Source of the DNA: Terriglobia bacterium
GTDB lineage: Bacteria > Acidobacteriota > Terriglobia > Bryobacterales > Bryobacteraceae
Length of the DNA: 64,000 bases
NCBI GenBank assembly: GCA_020073265.1
Contig: JAIQFN010000003.1
Coordinates: forward strand, 1 to 64,000
Reading direction: 5' to 3'
Shown here: one piece after another, positions 33,633-42,365 of the stretch
Position numbering within the stretch: the stretch's first letter is position 1
Layout of the letters: each line of letters starts with the position of its first letter
Program-made: the position numbers and the translations under genes
The notes under the pieces: model-generated
Seen by the model: only the letters and a program-made list of their open reading frames with translations
Database searches by the model: none
Told to the model about the DNA's origin: nothing

Positions 33633-34487
33633 TTACGGATGTCGATGCAATACGTGCGCCGCTATGTCCGGCCAGAATTCGCGGAAGGCGTTCGTCAGCG
33701 CGTCGCGCAGAATCGCGTAGGCATATTTGCTGGCGATCGCGTCGACGGTTCGCGTCTTGCTCGGGTAATACGCTATCGAGATGCCTTGCGCGATTCCCCG
33801 GCCCAGCAGTTCGGACGCATTGAAGCTGGCGTGTCCTTCATAGTTCGGCGTGACGGCTACGCGGGAAACCGAATAGCCGAACCGCTTCCAGAAACTCCCC
33901 TTGCCTAAGGCATAGTAGCGTTCGTCTTGATGGAAAATCGTGGGCAAGGCAAAAATGACCAGGTAGTTGCCATCCGTCTTGTCGACGAATCCGCGCCAGT
34001 AGTATCTCCCAAAGCCGGCCACGCCTTTGCCGAGCTGCGGGTGCGTGTCGGTTCCCTCGGCCATCAGCGACGTGAACCCCAGAAAGAGAAACGACGAGTA
34101 GTCGAAGCTGTTCTGGGTGGCGATCTTGAAGGCTTGTTTGGGAGTGGGCGGCGGCGGGATCTCCCCGGCGCTGACCGCGCGGAAATTGGGCATTACGCCC
34201 AGAATGCGCTTCGGTTGCGGGCGCGGGGTTTCAGCCTGGTCGCTGGGCTTCGCCGGTACCGCCTTCGGATCGCTGGCGGCGCCGGACTGATCCTCGTCCG
34301 GACTCTCGACGGATGCAATCTCACTGGATTCCCGCACAGCCGGCTCTTGGCCGAACGCGCAAGCCGCCAACAAGATCAGTATCAAACCCACGCCAGGCGC
34401 ACAACGCCGATTCCGAGCCGCGACCGTCAGGGAGCGGTTGCGCGGCTCTTTCCGCAAGCTCCCAGTGAGAAGTAGTTTCAGTTCCAT
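33633..34487 (-). CDS. Exported protein of unknown function
   Basis: This protein has about 284 residues. A hydrophobic export segment (VGLILILLAACAFGQ) follows a basic 30-residue head. The next 60 residues are acidic and Pro-rich, then comes an ordered domain with aromatic-rich segments (NSFDYSSFLFLGFTSLM, FGRYYWRGFVDKTDGNY, IFHQDERYY) that look outer-membrane associated. Similar proteins are frequent in Acidobacteriota and unnamed. The basic head is encoded by a dispersed repeat (34415-34463), so the ancestral start may have been GTG near 34391. A TATAAT box at 34507-34502 lies just upstream of ATG 34487. Confidence 0.7.
   Translation of the reverse strand: MELKLLLTGSLRKEPRNRSLTVAARNRRCAPGVGLILILLAACAFGQEPAVRESSEIASVESPDEDQSGAASDPKAVPAKPSDQAETPRPQPKRILGVMPNFRAVSAGEIPPPPTPKQAFKIATQNSFDYSSFLFLGFTSLMAEGTDTHPQLGKGVAGFGRYYWRGFVDKTDGNYLVIFALPTIFHQDERYYALGKGSFWKRFGYSVSRVAVTPNYEGHASFNASELLGRGIAQGISIAYYPSKTRTVDAIASKYAYAILRDALTNAFREFWPDIAAHVLHRHP
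34415..34463. repeat. Dispersed GAGCCG..GGGAGC repeat, copy 1
   Basis: A 49-base element that begins GAGCCGCGACCGTCAGGGAGCG and ends GCAAGCTCCC. GAGCCGCG pairs with CGCGGCTC, and GGGAGC with GCTCCC. The related copy 2 is at 37179-37231. This copy sits inside the 5' coding part of the neighbouring minus-strand gene. Confidence 0.65.
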
Positions 34488-34658
34488 TGAGTGGCACTCA
34501 CATTATATCTACCCCGTTTCGAATTTCATGTTTCGGGACATCATCGCGCTGCTACGGCCCTCGAAGGCCTGACCCCACCGGCCCTGGACCACTGCCCGCC
34601 CCCGGCGGTCTCGCACGAGGCTCCTGAATCGTGTAATGATCTTTTGTGGAGACCTTAC

Positions 34659-35168
34659 ATGACCAAACACGTTGCTGCTGTTGCCATCGCGGTGTTGTCC
34701 GGAGCCGCACTCTACGCCGCGAGCAAATCCGTCACAGTGGATCTGAAGGACGCTAAAGGCCAAAGCGTAGGCACTGCCACGCTGTCCAAGAAAGGCGCCG
34801 GCGTGGCCATTAAACTCAACCTCAAGAACCTGCCGGCCGGCGAGCATGCCTTGCACGTCCACCAGGTGGCCAAGTGCGAACCGCCCTTCGCTTCGGCGGG
34901 ACCGCACTTCAATCCCGACCAGAAGAAGCATGGATTGCAGAATCCCGAGGGACCGCACGCCGGAGACATGCCCAACTTCACCGTTAAAGCCGACGGCACG
35001 TCCAAGGCGACCATACTCGATCCCCGCGTAAACCTGGGCGATGACAATCACTCCGTGTTCGCCAATGGCGGCACCGCGCTGGTCATCCATGCCAAGGCGG
35101 ACGACTTGAAGAGCGATCCGGCGGGCAACGCGGGCGATCGCATCGCTTGCGGCGTCATTACCAAATAA
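34659..35168 (+). CDS. sodC: Cu/Zn superoxide dismutase, periplasmic
   Basis: This 169-residue protein has a signal peptide (VAAVAIAVLSGAALYAA), then the SodC beta-barrel with copper ligands H66 and H68 (ALHVH), the bridging H83 (GPHFNP), later metal ligands in HGLQNPEGPHAGDMPN and a His near LVIHAKADD, and the disulfide cysteines C73 and the one in RIACG. It dismutates superoxide in the periplasm. ATG 34659 has GGAG eight bases upstream. Longer upstream frames would disrupt the signal peptide. Confidence 0.95.
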   Translation: MTKHVAAVAIAVLSGAALYAASKSVTVDLKDAKGQSVGTATLSKKGAGVAIKLNLKNLPAGEHALHVHQVAKCEPPFASAGPHFNPDQKKHGLQNPEGPHAGDMPNFTVKADGTSKATILDPRVNLGDDNHSVFANGGTALVIHAKADDLKSDPAGNAGDRIACGVITK

Positions 35169-35302
35169 CGCCACAAAATAACCTCGGGTGGCGGGACGCA
35201 GGCCGGGACGAAACCTGACCCGTATCCGGCGCTCCCACTTGACCCGCGCGGCCGGCGCATCCATGCCGAGGTTAACCTCGCACCAGCCGCTGCAATCCAT
35301 CT

Positions 35303-36073
35303 ATGCTGCTCTGCCCCGTCCGCAATTGCCACATGCCGCTGCGGCGCGCGGAGCGGCGACTGCTCTGTCCACGCGGACATTCGTTCGACGTCGCGCGTAG
35401 CGGATACATCAACCTGCTCCAGCCGCAGGAGCGGCGATCCAAGCACCCCGGCGACACTGCGGCTGCCGTCGCGGCGCGGCGGCGATTGCAGGACCGCGGC
35501 GTGACCGAGCCACTGCTGCGCGCCATCGCCGAGATGCTGGCCGCGCGCCCCAGCGACATCGTCCTCGATGCCGGCTGCGGCGACGGTTTCTACCTCGGCT
35601 CCCTGGCTCGCCAGACCGGCTTCGATGCGCATGGCGTCGACATCTCAACTCCCGCCGTGGATGCCGCGGCGCGGCGCTACCCCGAATGCGAGTGGATCGT
35701 GGCCAATGCCGATCGCTTCCTGCCCTACGCCGACCGCTCGTTCTCCATCGTCCTGTCCATCACGGCGCGCATGAATGCGGGCGAATTCCGTCGTGTCCTC
35801 CGCGACGGCGGAGGCCTGCTGGTCGCCATTCCGGCGCCCGAGGACCTGGTGGAGCTTCGCGGCGCGGGCCGCGATCGAGTGGCCCGGACCATCCAGACCT
35901 TCGCGCCTGAATTCACCCTCGTCGACCGGCGCCGCGTCGTCACCGCTGCCGATCTCGACGCTGCCGCCGTTCACGACGTCCTGGTTTCGATTTATCGCCC
36001 GATGCGGGTCCAGCCGGTCCAGGCGATGCGACTGACCTTCAGTCTGGATCTGCTCCGGTTTCGAGCCGCGTAG
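35303..36073 (+). CDS. 23S rRNA (guanine-N1)-methyltransferase, RlmA type
   Basis: This 256-residue protein starts with a zinc-finger-like LLCPVRNC...LLCPRGHSFD, then GYINLLQPQERRSKHPGDT, closely like E. coli RlmA (GYVNLLPVQHKRSRDPGDS). A Rossmann methyltransferase domain follows, with VLDAGCGDGFYLGSLAR as the SAM site. RlmA methylates G745 of 23S rRNA. The related RlmA-II (G748) is hard to separate by eye, so I give no gene symbol. It stands alone between sodC and a secreted protein gene. Confidence 0.88.
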   Translation: MLLCPVRNCHMPLRRAERRLLCPRGHSFDVARSGYINLLQPQERRSKHPGDTAAAVAARRRLQDRGVTEPLLRAIAEMLAARPSDIVLDAGCGDGFYLGSLARQTGFDAHGVDISTPAVDAAARRYPECEWIVANADRFLPYADRSFSIVLSITARMNAGEFRRVLRDGGGLLVAIPAPEDLVELRGAGRDRVARTIQTFAPEFTLVDRRRVVTAADLDAAAVHDVLVSIYRPMRVQPVQAMRLTFSLDLLRFRAA

Positions 36074-36132
36074 CCATTTTCATCTCATGCCCTCGCCGAA
36101 GCACCAGGCCGAGGGCTACAATTAGGATCGCC

Positions 36133-37158
36133 ATGACGTCGCGATTCTTCGTTCCGTTCAGCGCTGCCGCTCTCCTCGCGGCGCCAATTCTGCTTCACGC
36201 GCAAGCTCCCGCCGCCAAGCCGGCTGCCAAGCCCGCCCCGAAGAGGGCCTGGACCACCCCGCGTACCTCCGGCGGGCATCCCGATCTCCAAGGCATCTGG
36301 ACCAACGCCACCATCACACGCATGGAACGCCTGCCCGAGTTCAACGGCAAGCTCGACCTCACCGATGCCGAGGCCGCCGCGTTCGAAGCCAAGGACCACC
36401 AGGACTCCGAAGAGGAACCGGGAAAAGACGGCGTCATCCTCGGCGGCGTCAGATTTTCGGGCGCCAATGCCGGCTATAACGCGCTGTTCATCGATCGCGG
36501 CAATGAGCTCGCGCGCGTGGACGGAAAAAAACGCAGCTCGCTGATCATCGATCCTTCCGATGGCAAGGTCCCTCCTCGCGTTCCAGGCAGCGGCGGCCGT
36601 TTCGGACGCGGAGGCGCTGCGCCCGGAGGACCCGCCAACGTAAAGAACCGCCCCATCTCCGAGCGCTGCATCCTCGGGTTCGGATCCACTTCCGGGCCGC
36701 CCATGCTGCCGGTGCTCTACAACAACAACTATCAAATCGTCGAGACTCCCAACACGGTCATGATCATGGTCGAGATGATCCATGACGTGCGCGTGGTCCG
36801 CATCGGCGGAACGCACAAGCCGCCCGAGATCCGGCAGTGGCTGGGCGATTCCATCGGGCACTGGGAAGGCGACACCCTGGTGGTCGACACCACGAATTTC
36901 AGCGGCCAGGCCGGATTTTACGGCTCCGGCCAGAACCTGCATATCATCGAGCGGTTCCAGCGCGTGGATCAGAACACCATCCTGTATCGCGTCACCCTCG
37001 ACGATCCCAGCACCTGGACCAAGCCCTGGACCATGGAGTATCCGTTCGTGGCGGCCAAGGGACCCATCTACGAATACGCCTGCCACGAGGGCAACTACGC
37101 CATGGAAGACATCCTCGGCGGCGCGAGCAAACAGGACAGCGGACCCACCCGCCGCTAG
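36133..37158 (+). CDS. Secreted protein, tandem paralogue 1
   Basis: This 341-residue protein has a signal peptide and an Ala/Pro/Lys-rich linker, then a domain that starts SGGHPDLQGIWTNATIT and contains SIGHWEGDTLVVDTTNF and, at the end, YEYACHEGNYAMEDILGGA. This family is expanded in Acidobacteriota and carries no known function. Conserved Trp, His and Cys suggest binding or catalysis. It is about half identical by eye to the next gene. TACAAT ends ten bases before ATG 36133. Confidence 0.75.
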   Translation: MTSRFFVPFSAAALLAAPILLHAQAPAAKPAAKPAPKRAWTTPRTSGGHPDLQGIWTNATITRMERLPEFNGKLDLTDAEAAAFEAKDHQDSEEEPGKDGVILGGVRFSGANAGYNALFIDRGNELARVDGKKRSSLIIDPSDGKVPPRVPGSGGRFGRGGAAPGGPANVKNRPISERCILGFGSTSGPPMLPVLYNNNYQIVETPNTVMIMVEMIHDVRVVRIGGTHKPPEIRQWLGDSIGHWEGDTLVVDTTNFSGQAGFYGSGQNLHIIERFQRVDQNTILYRVTLDDPSTWTKPWTMEYPFVAAKGPIYEYACHEGNYAMEDILGGASKQDSGPTRR

Positions 37159-37178
37159 CGGACCGTCGCCTGCCGGCT

Positions 37179-37231
37179 GAGCCGTGACCGTTAGGGAGCG
37201 GGTTGTTACAAAGGTTTTTCAGCAAGCTCCC
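37179..37231. repeat. Dispersed GAGCCG..GGGAGC repeat, copy 2
   Basis: GAGCCGTGACCGTTAGGGAGCG followed by GCAAGCTCCC 20 bases later matches copy 1 at 34415-34463, in the gap between the two secreted paralogues. Confidence 0.65.
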
Positions 37232-37360
37232 CGCAGGCGACTTCCGGGCGAACTGTGAAACCCCGCCTTCCCGCCAGCCTCTGGCCTGTCGTTGGATACT
37301 GCTGGAACCGCCGGCTAGAGCACGTCGCGTCGCTGTATAATCGCTAGCTGAGGATAGACC

Positions 37361-38344
37361 ATGAAATTCCGCAGCCTGATCGAATCCAGCGTTGTTTCCC
37401 TTTTGGCGGTCGCGTCTGTTTCGGCGCAGAGCGCCCCTGCTCGCGCGCCGGCTCCCAAAGCAGGCGCAATCCCCCGCGCCGCCGACGGGCATCCCGATCT
37501 CTCGGGCATCTGGTCCAATGCCACTCGCACACCCTTCGAGCGTCCCGCCGTCTTTGCCGGAAAAGCGACCATCTCCGATGACGAAGCCCGCAAGTGGGAA
37601 GCCAGAGAAAAAGAGCGCTGGGAGGAAGGGTCGACAACTGACGGCGGTCGCCCGGTCTCAATCCAAGGCGGCGCCTACAACGTCCTCTTCTACGACAATG
37701 GATCTGAACTGGCGCGTATCGGCGGTCAGAAACGGACCTCGATGGTGGTCGATCCCCCTGACGGCCACGTTCCTCCGCTCGCCCCGGGAGCACGCGATCG
37801 AGCGCGGCGCCGCAGCAATATCCCCGGCGATTACAAGAGCCTTTCCAACGACACCCGCTGTCTCGTCGGCAACACGCCCTCCGTACCCCTGGTGCCCGCC
37901 CTCTACAACAACAACCTCGAGATCGTGCAGTCCCGCGATTCCATCCTGATCGAGGTGGAAATGGTTCACGACGCCCGCATTGTCCACATCAACGCGAAAC
38001 ACCAGCCCCCGACTGTCCTCCAGTGGTTCGGCGACTCCATTGGACACTGGGAAGGCGACACACTGGTGGTCGAAACCACCAACTTCAACGACCAGACTCA
38101 CTACCGTGGTTCCTCAATGAATCTGAAGGTCAACGAGCGCTTCACGCGCGTGAGCGACAAGACCATTGAGTATCGGGCCACCATGGAAGATCCCTCCACG
38201 TGGACCAAGCCCTGGTCCATTGAATTGGCTTTTAGCTCCGTGCCCGGACCGCTCTACGAATACGCCTGTCACGAAGGCAACTACGCCATGGAAGACATCC
38301 TCGGCGGCGCAAGCAAACAGGACAGGGGAACCACCGGGCGCTAG
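37361..38344 (+). CDS. Secreted protein, tandem paralogue 2
   Basis: This 327-residue protein has the same architecture as the preceding gene: signal peptide, Ala/Pro linker, DGHPDLSGIWSNATRTP, SIGHWEGDTLVVETTNF, and a near-identical end (EYACHEGNYAMEDILGGASK). The pair probably arose by tandem duplication, with divergence mostly in the middle. A TATAAT lies at 37336-37341. The start is ATG 37361 with AGGA upstream. Function unknown. Confidence 0.75.
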   Translation: MKFRSLIESSVVSLLAVASVSAQSAPARAPAPKAGAIPRAADGHPDLSGIWSNATRTPFERPAVFAGKATISDDEARKWEAREKERWEEGSTTDGGRPVSIQGGAYNVLFYDNGSELARIGGQKRTSMVVDPPDGHVPPLAPGARDRARRRSNIPGDYKSLSNDTRCLVGNTPSVPLVPALYNNNLEIVQSRDSILIEVEMVHDARIVHINAKHQPPTVLQWFGDSIGHWEGDTLVVETTNFNDQTHYRGSSMNLKVNERFTRVSDKTIEYRATMEDPSTWTKPWSIELAFSSVPGPLYEYACHEGNYAMEDILGGASKQDRGTTGR

Positions 38345-38546
38345 CGGACCCGTGTGTCCAACGCTCAATCTCTTGAGTTTTGGCTCTCCCCTAAGATGCG
38401 CGCCTCGCACTATACTCTTCTCTCAAGGCAGGCGAGCCCGTATCCTTAGAACGGTTTAGTCGAGACGGTCGCGCATCAAGAGCAAATGCCAACTACGAGG
38501 CCCGTTGACATTCTGATTCGAAGACCTCGTGGATTACAATGAAGAA

Positions 38547-39017
38547 GTGGAACAACTGGCCAAGCCCGATCAGGTCAAACACGGTGAGCGCGCCGACGCA
38601 AACCAGCCACTCGTGTTCCTCGACACAAACGTGATCATTGAATACCTCAGGGGTGATCCAGCGGCGGCACAGCTGTTTACTGCCGAGGCAGCTGGCCGTA
38701 TTCGCTTCGCCGTTAACGCGATTGTGCTTCAGGAATTGCTTCTCGCGGTAGATACCGCGGGCCGTCCTGAGTTCCAACTCATTAGAGATCATTTGCGAGT
38801 GCTGCCGGTGGATTTCGCCAAAGCTGAAGCGTTGCTCCCAAGGGTACGAGCTGTGAGGAATCGCATGGCGCACTCGAACGACATTCTTATCCTCAGCAGC
38901 GCCGATGAATGCGACTTCCTTGTCACCAGCGACGTTGACTTCAAGAGCTTGGTGATGGCAGAGAAACCTCAGGTAGTTACTCCTGAGGAACTCGTTGCCC
39001 ATCTCCGAGCCGCCTAG
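38547..39017 (+). CDS. PIN-domain ribonuclease-like protein
   Basis: This protein of about 156 residues is a PIN domain: LVFLDTNVIIEYL with the first Asp, the Glu in IVLQELLLA, and SNDILILSSADECDFLVTSD with the later acidic residues. PIN proteins of this size are usually VapC-type toxin RNases. The expected small antitoxin gene is absent upstream; instead another PIN gene follows with a one-base overlap (TAGTG). GTG 38547 lies six bases after TACAAT. GTG 38529 in the same frame is an alternative. Confidence 0.82.
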   Translation: MEQLAKPDQVKHGERADANQPLVFLDTNVIIEYLRGDPAAAQLFTAEAAGRIRFAVNAIVLQELLLAVDTAGRPEFQLIRDHLRVLPVDFAKAEALLPRVRAVRNRMAHSNDILILSSADECDFLVTSDVDFKSLVMAEKPQVVTPEELVAHLRAA

Positions 39018-39568
39018 TGCGCGTCTACCTCGATACCGGGGTATTCCTTGACTACCTCAGTACGCGGGGAAACACGAACGCGATTCTGAGATCGTCAGAG
39101 CGACGAGGACGCACACCCGCAGAGATGGCCGTCGATGCCGAACGGTTGTTCGAAAAAGTCAGCCGCACACACGCCGGCGCAACCTCGTGTCTGACATACT
39201 ACGAAGTTGAAGAAGCCCTCTATCGGCTTCTTGCGCAGTCTGCGAAGGGTGTTTCTCGTGCCGAGACACTGTTGATTCCAGCGGCCCGATCGATAACCAC
39301 CCAGGTTCAGATGGTGGTTGAGCTATTCAACGTTTCAGTGCTTGACCTAACGTCTGGAACGGTCCGCCTTCAGCTTCAGCAACTGGAATTGCAGACACGC
39401 GGAATTCGGGCCGCCGATGCACTTCACGCGGCCAGCGCGATTGCATTCGATGCCGACCTTCTCGTCTCGACAGACAATGCATTGCTGCATCTGGACGGAG
39501 TTCTTATAAATACTCAAGGTTTGAAAATAGTCTGTCGGGACACGGATTTGGCCCTTCAACTCTTATAG
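39017..39568 (+). CDS. Second PIN-domain protein, coupled to the first
   Basis: This 183-residue protein starts at GTG 39017, overlapping the previous TAG by one base. It has YLDTGVFLDYL, YYEVEEALYRL, and the distal GIRAADALHAASAIAFDADLLVSTDNA, so the acidic centre is complete. It is longer than usual VapC (about 130-140), with an insertion after the first strand (residues 16-55). It may act with the first PIN protein as a heteromer. No DNA-binding antitoxin is visible around the pair. Confidence 0.8.
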   Translation: MRVYLDTGVFLDYLSTRGNTNAILRSSERRGRTPAEMAVDAERLFEKVSRTHAGATSCLTYYEVEEALYRLLAQSAKGVSRAETLLIPAARSITTQVQMVVELFNVSVLDLTSGTVRLQLQQLELQTRGIRAADALHAASAIAFDADLLVSTDNALLHLDGVLINTQGLKIVCRDTDLALQLL

Positions 39569-39656
39569 CGGAACCCAATCGTCCGCCCCCACGATGCTCT
39601 CCCCGTTTCCCGCTTGATATGCTGAATAGTCGCCAACCCAAATGGAGGACTTCCGC

Positions 39657-41798
39657 ATGCCACTCTCGCACCGCGCTGTGCTCTCCGCCGCCGCGCTCCT
39701 GACCCTGTTCGTCTCCGCCACCCCTGCCGCGCTCGCAGCCGTCGAACTTCGCGCCCTCTCCGGCCGGCCCGACATGCTCACCGGCGGCGAAGCACTGATC
39801 GAAACCAACGCCCCTCAGGAAAAATTCAGCGCCACCCTCAACGGCCAGGATGTCACCAGGTCGTTCCGCCCCGGCAAAACGCGCGGATCTCTGCTGGCCC
39901 ACATCGACGGCCTCAAGCTCGGCAAGAACACGCTCGAAATCAAATCCTCCAAAGGCTCCGCGAAACTCGAACTCACCAATTACCCAATCACCGGCCCGGT
40001 CTTCTCCGGCCCGCATCAGAAGCCTTTCGTCTGCCAGACCGAACAAGCCGGCCTCGGTGCGCCGCTCGATGAGGACTGCAGCGTCAAGGCCGTCGTCACT
40101 TACGTCTACAAGTCGACCGAAGCTCCACCGCCCGGCGCAGGTCGAGGCGCTGGTCGCGGCGGACGCGGCCCCGGCGCGCTTCCCACCGGCTTCAAACCGT
40201 TCGATCCCTCCGCGCCCCGCCCCGCCGACCTCGCCAAAACCACCACCAGCGACGGCAAAACCGTCGACTACATCGTGCGCCGCGAGCGCGGCACCATCAA
40301 CCGCGCCATCTACGAAATCACCATGCTCCACGACCCCGCCGAGGCCGCGCCCGATCCCTGGACCGCCAGCACCGGCTGGAACGGACGCCTGGTTTATTCC
40401 TTCGGCGGCGGATGCGCGGCCGGTTATCGCCAGGGTCTCCCCGGCGGCGCGCTCACCGACGACTTTCTCTCCAAAGGCTACGCCATCGCCGCATCCTCGC
40501 TGAATGTCTTCGGCAACAACTGCGACGACGTGATTTCATCCGAAACCATGATGATGGTGAAGGAGCACTTCATCGGCGAGTTCGGCGTTCCCGTCCACAC
40601 CATCGGCACCGGCGGCTCGGGCGGCGCCATCCAGCAGTACATGATGGCCCAGAATTATCCCGGCCTGCTCGACGGACTCATGCCCCAGATCAGCTTCCCC
40701 GATAACGCCATCTTCGAAAGCGTCATCGATTGTTCGCTCCTCGATCACGCCTTCAACTCCACGAAAACGTCCTGGAACGACGATCAGAAAGCGCTGGTCT
40801 CCGGTTACGCCACTTGGAAAACGTGCTCGGAAGGTTGGATGGCCCGCGGCTCCGCCACTAGTCTGGCGAACAATCAGGTTAAGGCCGCCGCCTGCAATCC
40901 CGCCATCCCCAAAGCGCTGGCTTTCGATCCCGCCACCAATCCAGCCGGCGCTCGCTGCGACTATTTCGACGACATGGTCAACGTCTATGGCAAGGATCAC
41001 AAAACCGGCGCCGCCCGCAGGCCGCTCGACAACGTCGGCGTGCAATATGGACTAGCAGCCTTCAACGCGAAACAAATCAGCTTCGAGCAATTCGTCGACC
41101 TGAACGAAGTGATCGGCGGGCACGACGTCGACGGCAACATCGTCTCCGCGCGCGATGTCGCCGACCCGGTAGGCCTCAAGCTCGCCTATCAGACCGGACG
41201 CGTCAACACCGGCGGCGGCAGCCTCGGCATCGTCCCCATCCTGGATACCCGCGGCTACTTCGACATGTCGGGCAACCTGCACGACCGTTTCCGCTCCATG
41301 GTCACGCGCGCGCGTCTCAAGGAAGCCAACGGATCTTCCGACAACCAGGCCACTCTCATGTTTCCCCCCAGCGGTCCGGCTCCGCAGCGCCCCGGCGAGC
41401 TGCTGGAGCTCATGAACCAGTGGCTCGACCACATCGGCGCGGACACCTCCAGCTCCACCACCGCCGCCAAGGTCGCGCACGACAAGCCCGCCGATCTTGC
41501 GGACGCGTGCTGGACCGAGCAGGGCGAAAAAATCACCGAGCCGCTCACCTACGACGGCAAAGGCCGCTGCAACCAGTTGTATCCGGCCCACGCCGACGCC
41601 CGCATCGTGGCCGGTTCGCCGCTCACCGACGAAGTCCTGAAGTGCGAGCTGAAGCCAGTCACCGCCAAAGACTACACCCAGCCTTTGACGCCAGACCAAA
41701 TGGCGCGACTCAAAGCCGCCTTCCCGCAAGGCGTCTGCGACTACACCCGCCCCGGCGTCTCCCAACAGCGCGTCGAAGGCGCCTGGCGCCGCTATTAA
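39657..41798 (+). CDS. DUF6351-type secreted alpha/beta-hydrolase-like protein
   Basis: This 713-residue protein has a signal peptide (AVLSAAALLTLFVSATPAALA), a beta-rich N-terminal region (about 30-115), a Gly/Arg-rich linker (PPPGAGRGAGRGGRGPG), and an alpha/beta-hydrolase-like domain with GWNGRLVYSFGGG and the possible nucleophile elbow GTGGSGGA. The family (DUF6351) is uncharacterised; tannase/feruloyl-esterase-like chemistry has been proposed for similar folds. ATG 39657 follows GGAGG by eight bases, so it is preferred to ATG 39642, whose first codons contain that site. Confidence 0.82.
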   Translation: MPLSHRAVLSAAALLTLFVSATPAALAAVELRALSGRPDMLTGGEALIETNAPQEKFSATLNGQDVTRSFRPGKTRGSLLAHIDGLKLGKNTLEIKSSKGSAKLELTNYPITGPVFSGPHQKPFVCQTEQAGLGAPLDEDCSVKAVVTYVYKSTEAPPPGAGRGAGRGGRGPGALPTGFKPFDPSAPRPADLAKTTTSDGKTVDYIVRRERGTINRAIYEITMLHDPAEAAPDPWTASTGWNGRLVYSFGGGCAAGYRQGLPGGALTDDFLSKGYAIAASSLNVFGNNCDDVISSETMMMVKEHFIGEFGVPVHTIGTGGSGGAIQQYMMAQNYPGLLDGLMPQISFPDNAIFESVIDCSLLDHAFNSTKTSWNDDQKALVSGYATWKTCSEGWMARGSATSLANNQVKAAACNPAIPKALAFDPATNPAGARCDYFDDMVNVYGKDHKTGAARRPLDNVGVQYGLAAFNAKQISFEQFVDLNEVIGGHDVDGNIVSARDVADPVGLKLAYQTGRVNTGGGSLGIVPILDTRGYFDMSGNLHDRFRSMVTRARLKEANGSSDNQATLMFPPSGPAPQRPGELLELMNQWLDHIGADTSSSTTAAKVAHDKPADLADACWTEQGEKITEPLTYDGKGRCNQLYPAHADARIVAGSPLTDEVLKCELKPVTAKDYTQPLTPDQMARLKAAFPQGVCDYTRPGVSQQRVEGAWRRY

Positions 41799-41810
41799 CG
41801 TGAGCTGGTA

Positions 41811-41910
41811 GGGGGACAGACGAATCTGTCCCAAGCGCCAATATTCTCTCTTGGAAGCGATGCGATCCCTTCGCGCGTGGACAGATCCGTCTGTCCCCCG
41901 GGTCTTTTGG
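41811..41910. repeat. Dispersed palindromic element, copy 2
   Basis: This is the partner of 5971-6064. GGGGGACAGACGAATCTGTC on the left, an AT-richer core, and GGACAGATCCGTCTGTCC on the right, here followed by the full outer end CCGGGTCTTTT. It lacks the left outer end that copy 1 retains. It lies 12 bases after the DUF6351 stop and 38 bases before the next start. Confidence 0.75.
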
Positions 41911-41948
41911 CAAACCCCGACCAGCGCACCGCGATGTAGAATAAAAAC

Positions 41949-42365
41949 GTGACGCGCAGACGCATCCTCCTCGCCGCCGCCGTCCCACTTCTGCGCCTTC
42001 AAGCCGCTGGCGTCCCCGGCATCTCAATCCGCGGCAAACTGACGCGTTCCGCTGACGACAAACCAGCGCTCGAGGTCAACCACAAGCTGATCGCTCTCGC
42101 AGGCGACGAGGACACGATGCTGGTTCTCAACGACAAGCGCCTCGCCGGCGCCGACTTCGAAGCCATCGGCCACTTCACCTCCCCGGATCACTTCGAGATC
42201 GACGGCATCTACGCGCGCGCCATGTACGTGCACAAAGACGGCCAGCGCCTCCTGATCACCTACTGGTGCGACGTCTGTTCCATTCGAACCTACGCGCCCG
42301 GCAACTGCGTTTGTTGCCAGAAGTACACCGATCTCGATTTGCGCGAGCACGACGACGACCAGTAG
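41949..42365 (+). CDS. Small exported cysteine-rich protein, unknown
   Basis: This 138-residue protein has an Arg-rich start and a hydrophobic segment (MTRRRILLAAAVPLLRLQA), so it is likely exported. The C-terminal part has a cysteine group, CDVC (x10) CVCC, that could bind zinc or form disulfides, followed by an acidic end. I recognise no family. A TAGAAT box ends six bases before GTG 41949 (leaderless). Its stop overlaps the epimerase start by one base (TAGTG), so the two are coupled. Confidence 0.68.
   Translation: MTRRRILLAAAVPLLRLQAAGVPGISIRGKLTRSADDKPALEVNHKLIALAGDEDTMLVLNDKRLAGADFEAIGHFTSPDHFEIDGIYARAMYVHKDGQRLLITYWCDVCSIRTYAPGNCVCCQKYTDLDLREHDDDQ

Noticed and set aside
32042-33823. 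A 593-codon open frame on the plus strand across the porin
   Set aside because: It is the GC-rich shadow of a clear minus-strand porin. The product is Arg-rich, with no domain and no ribosome site.
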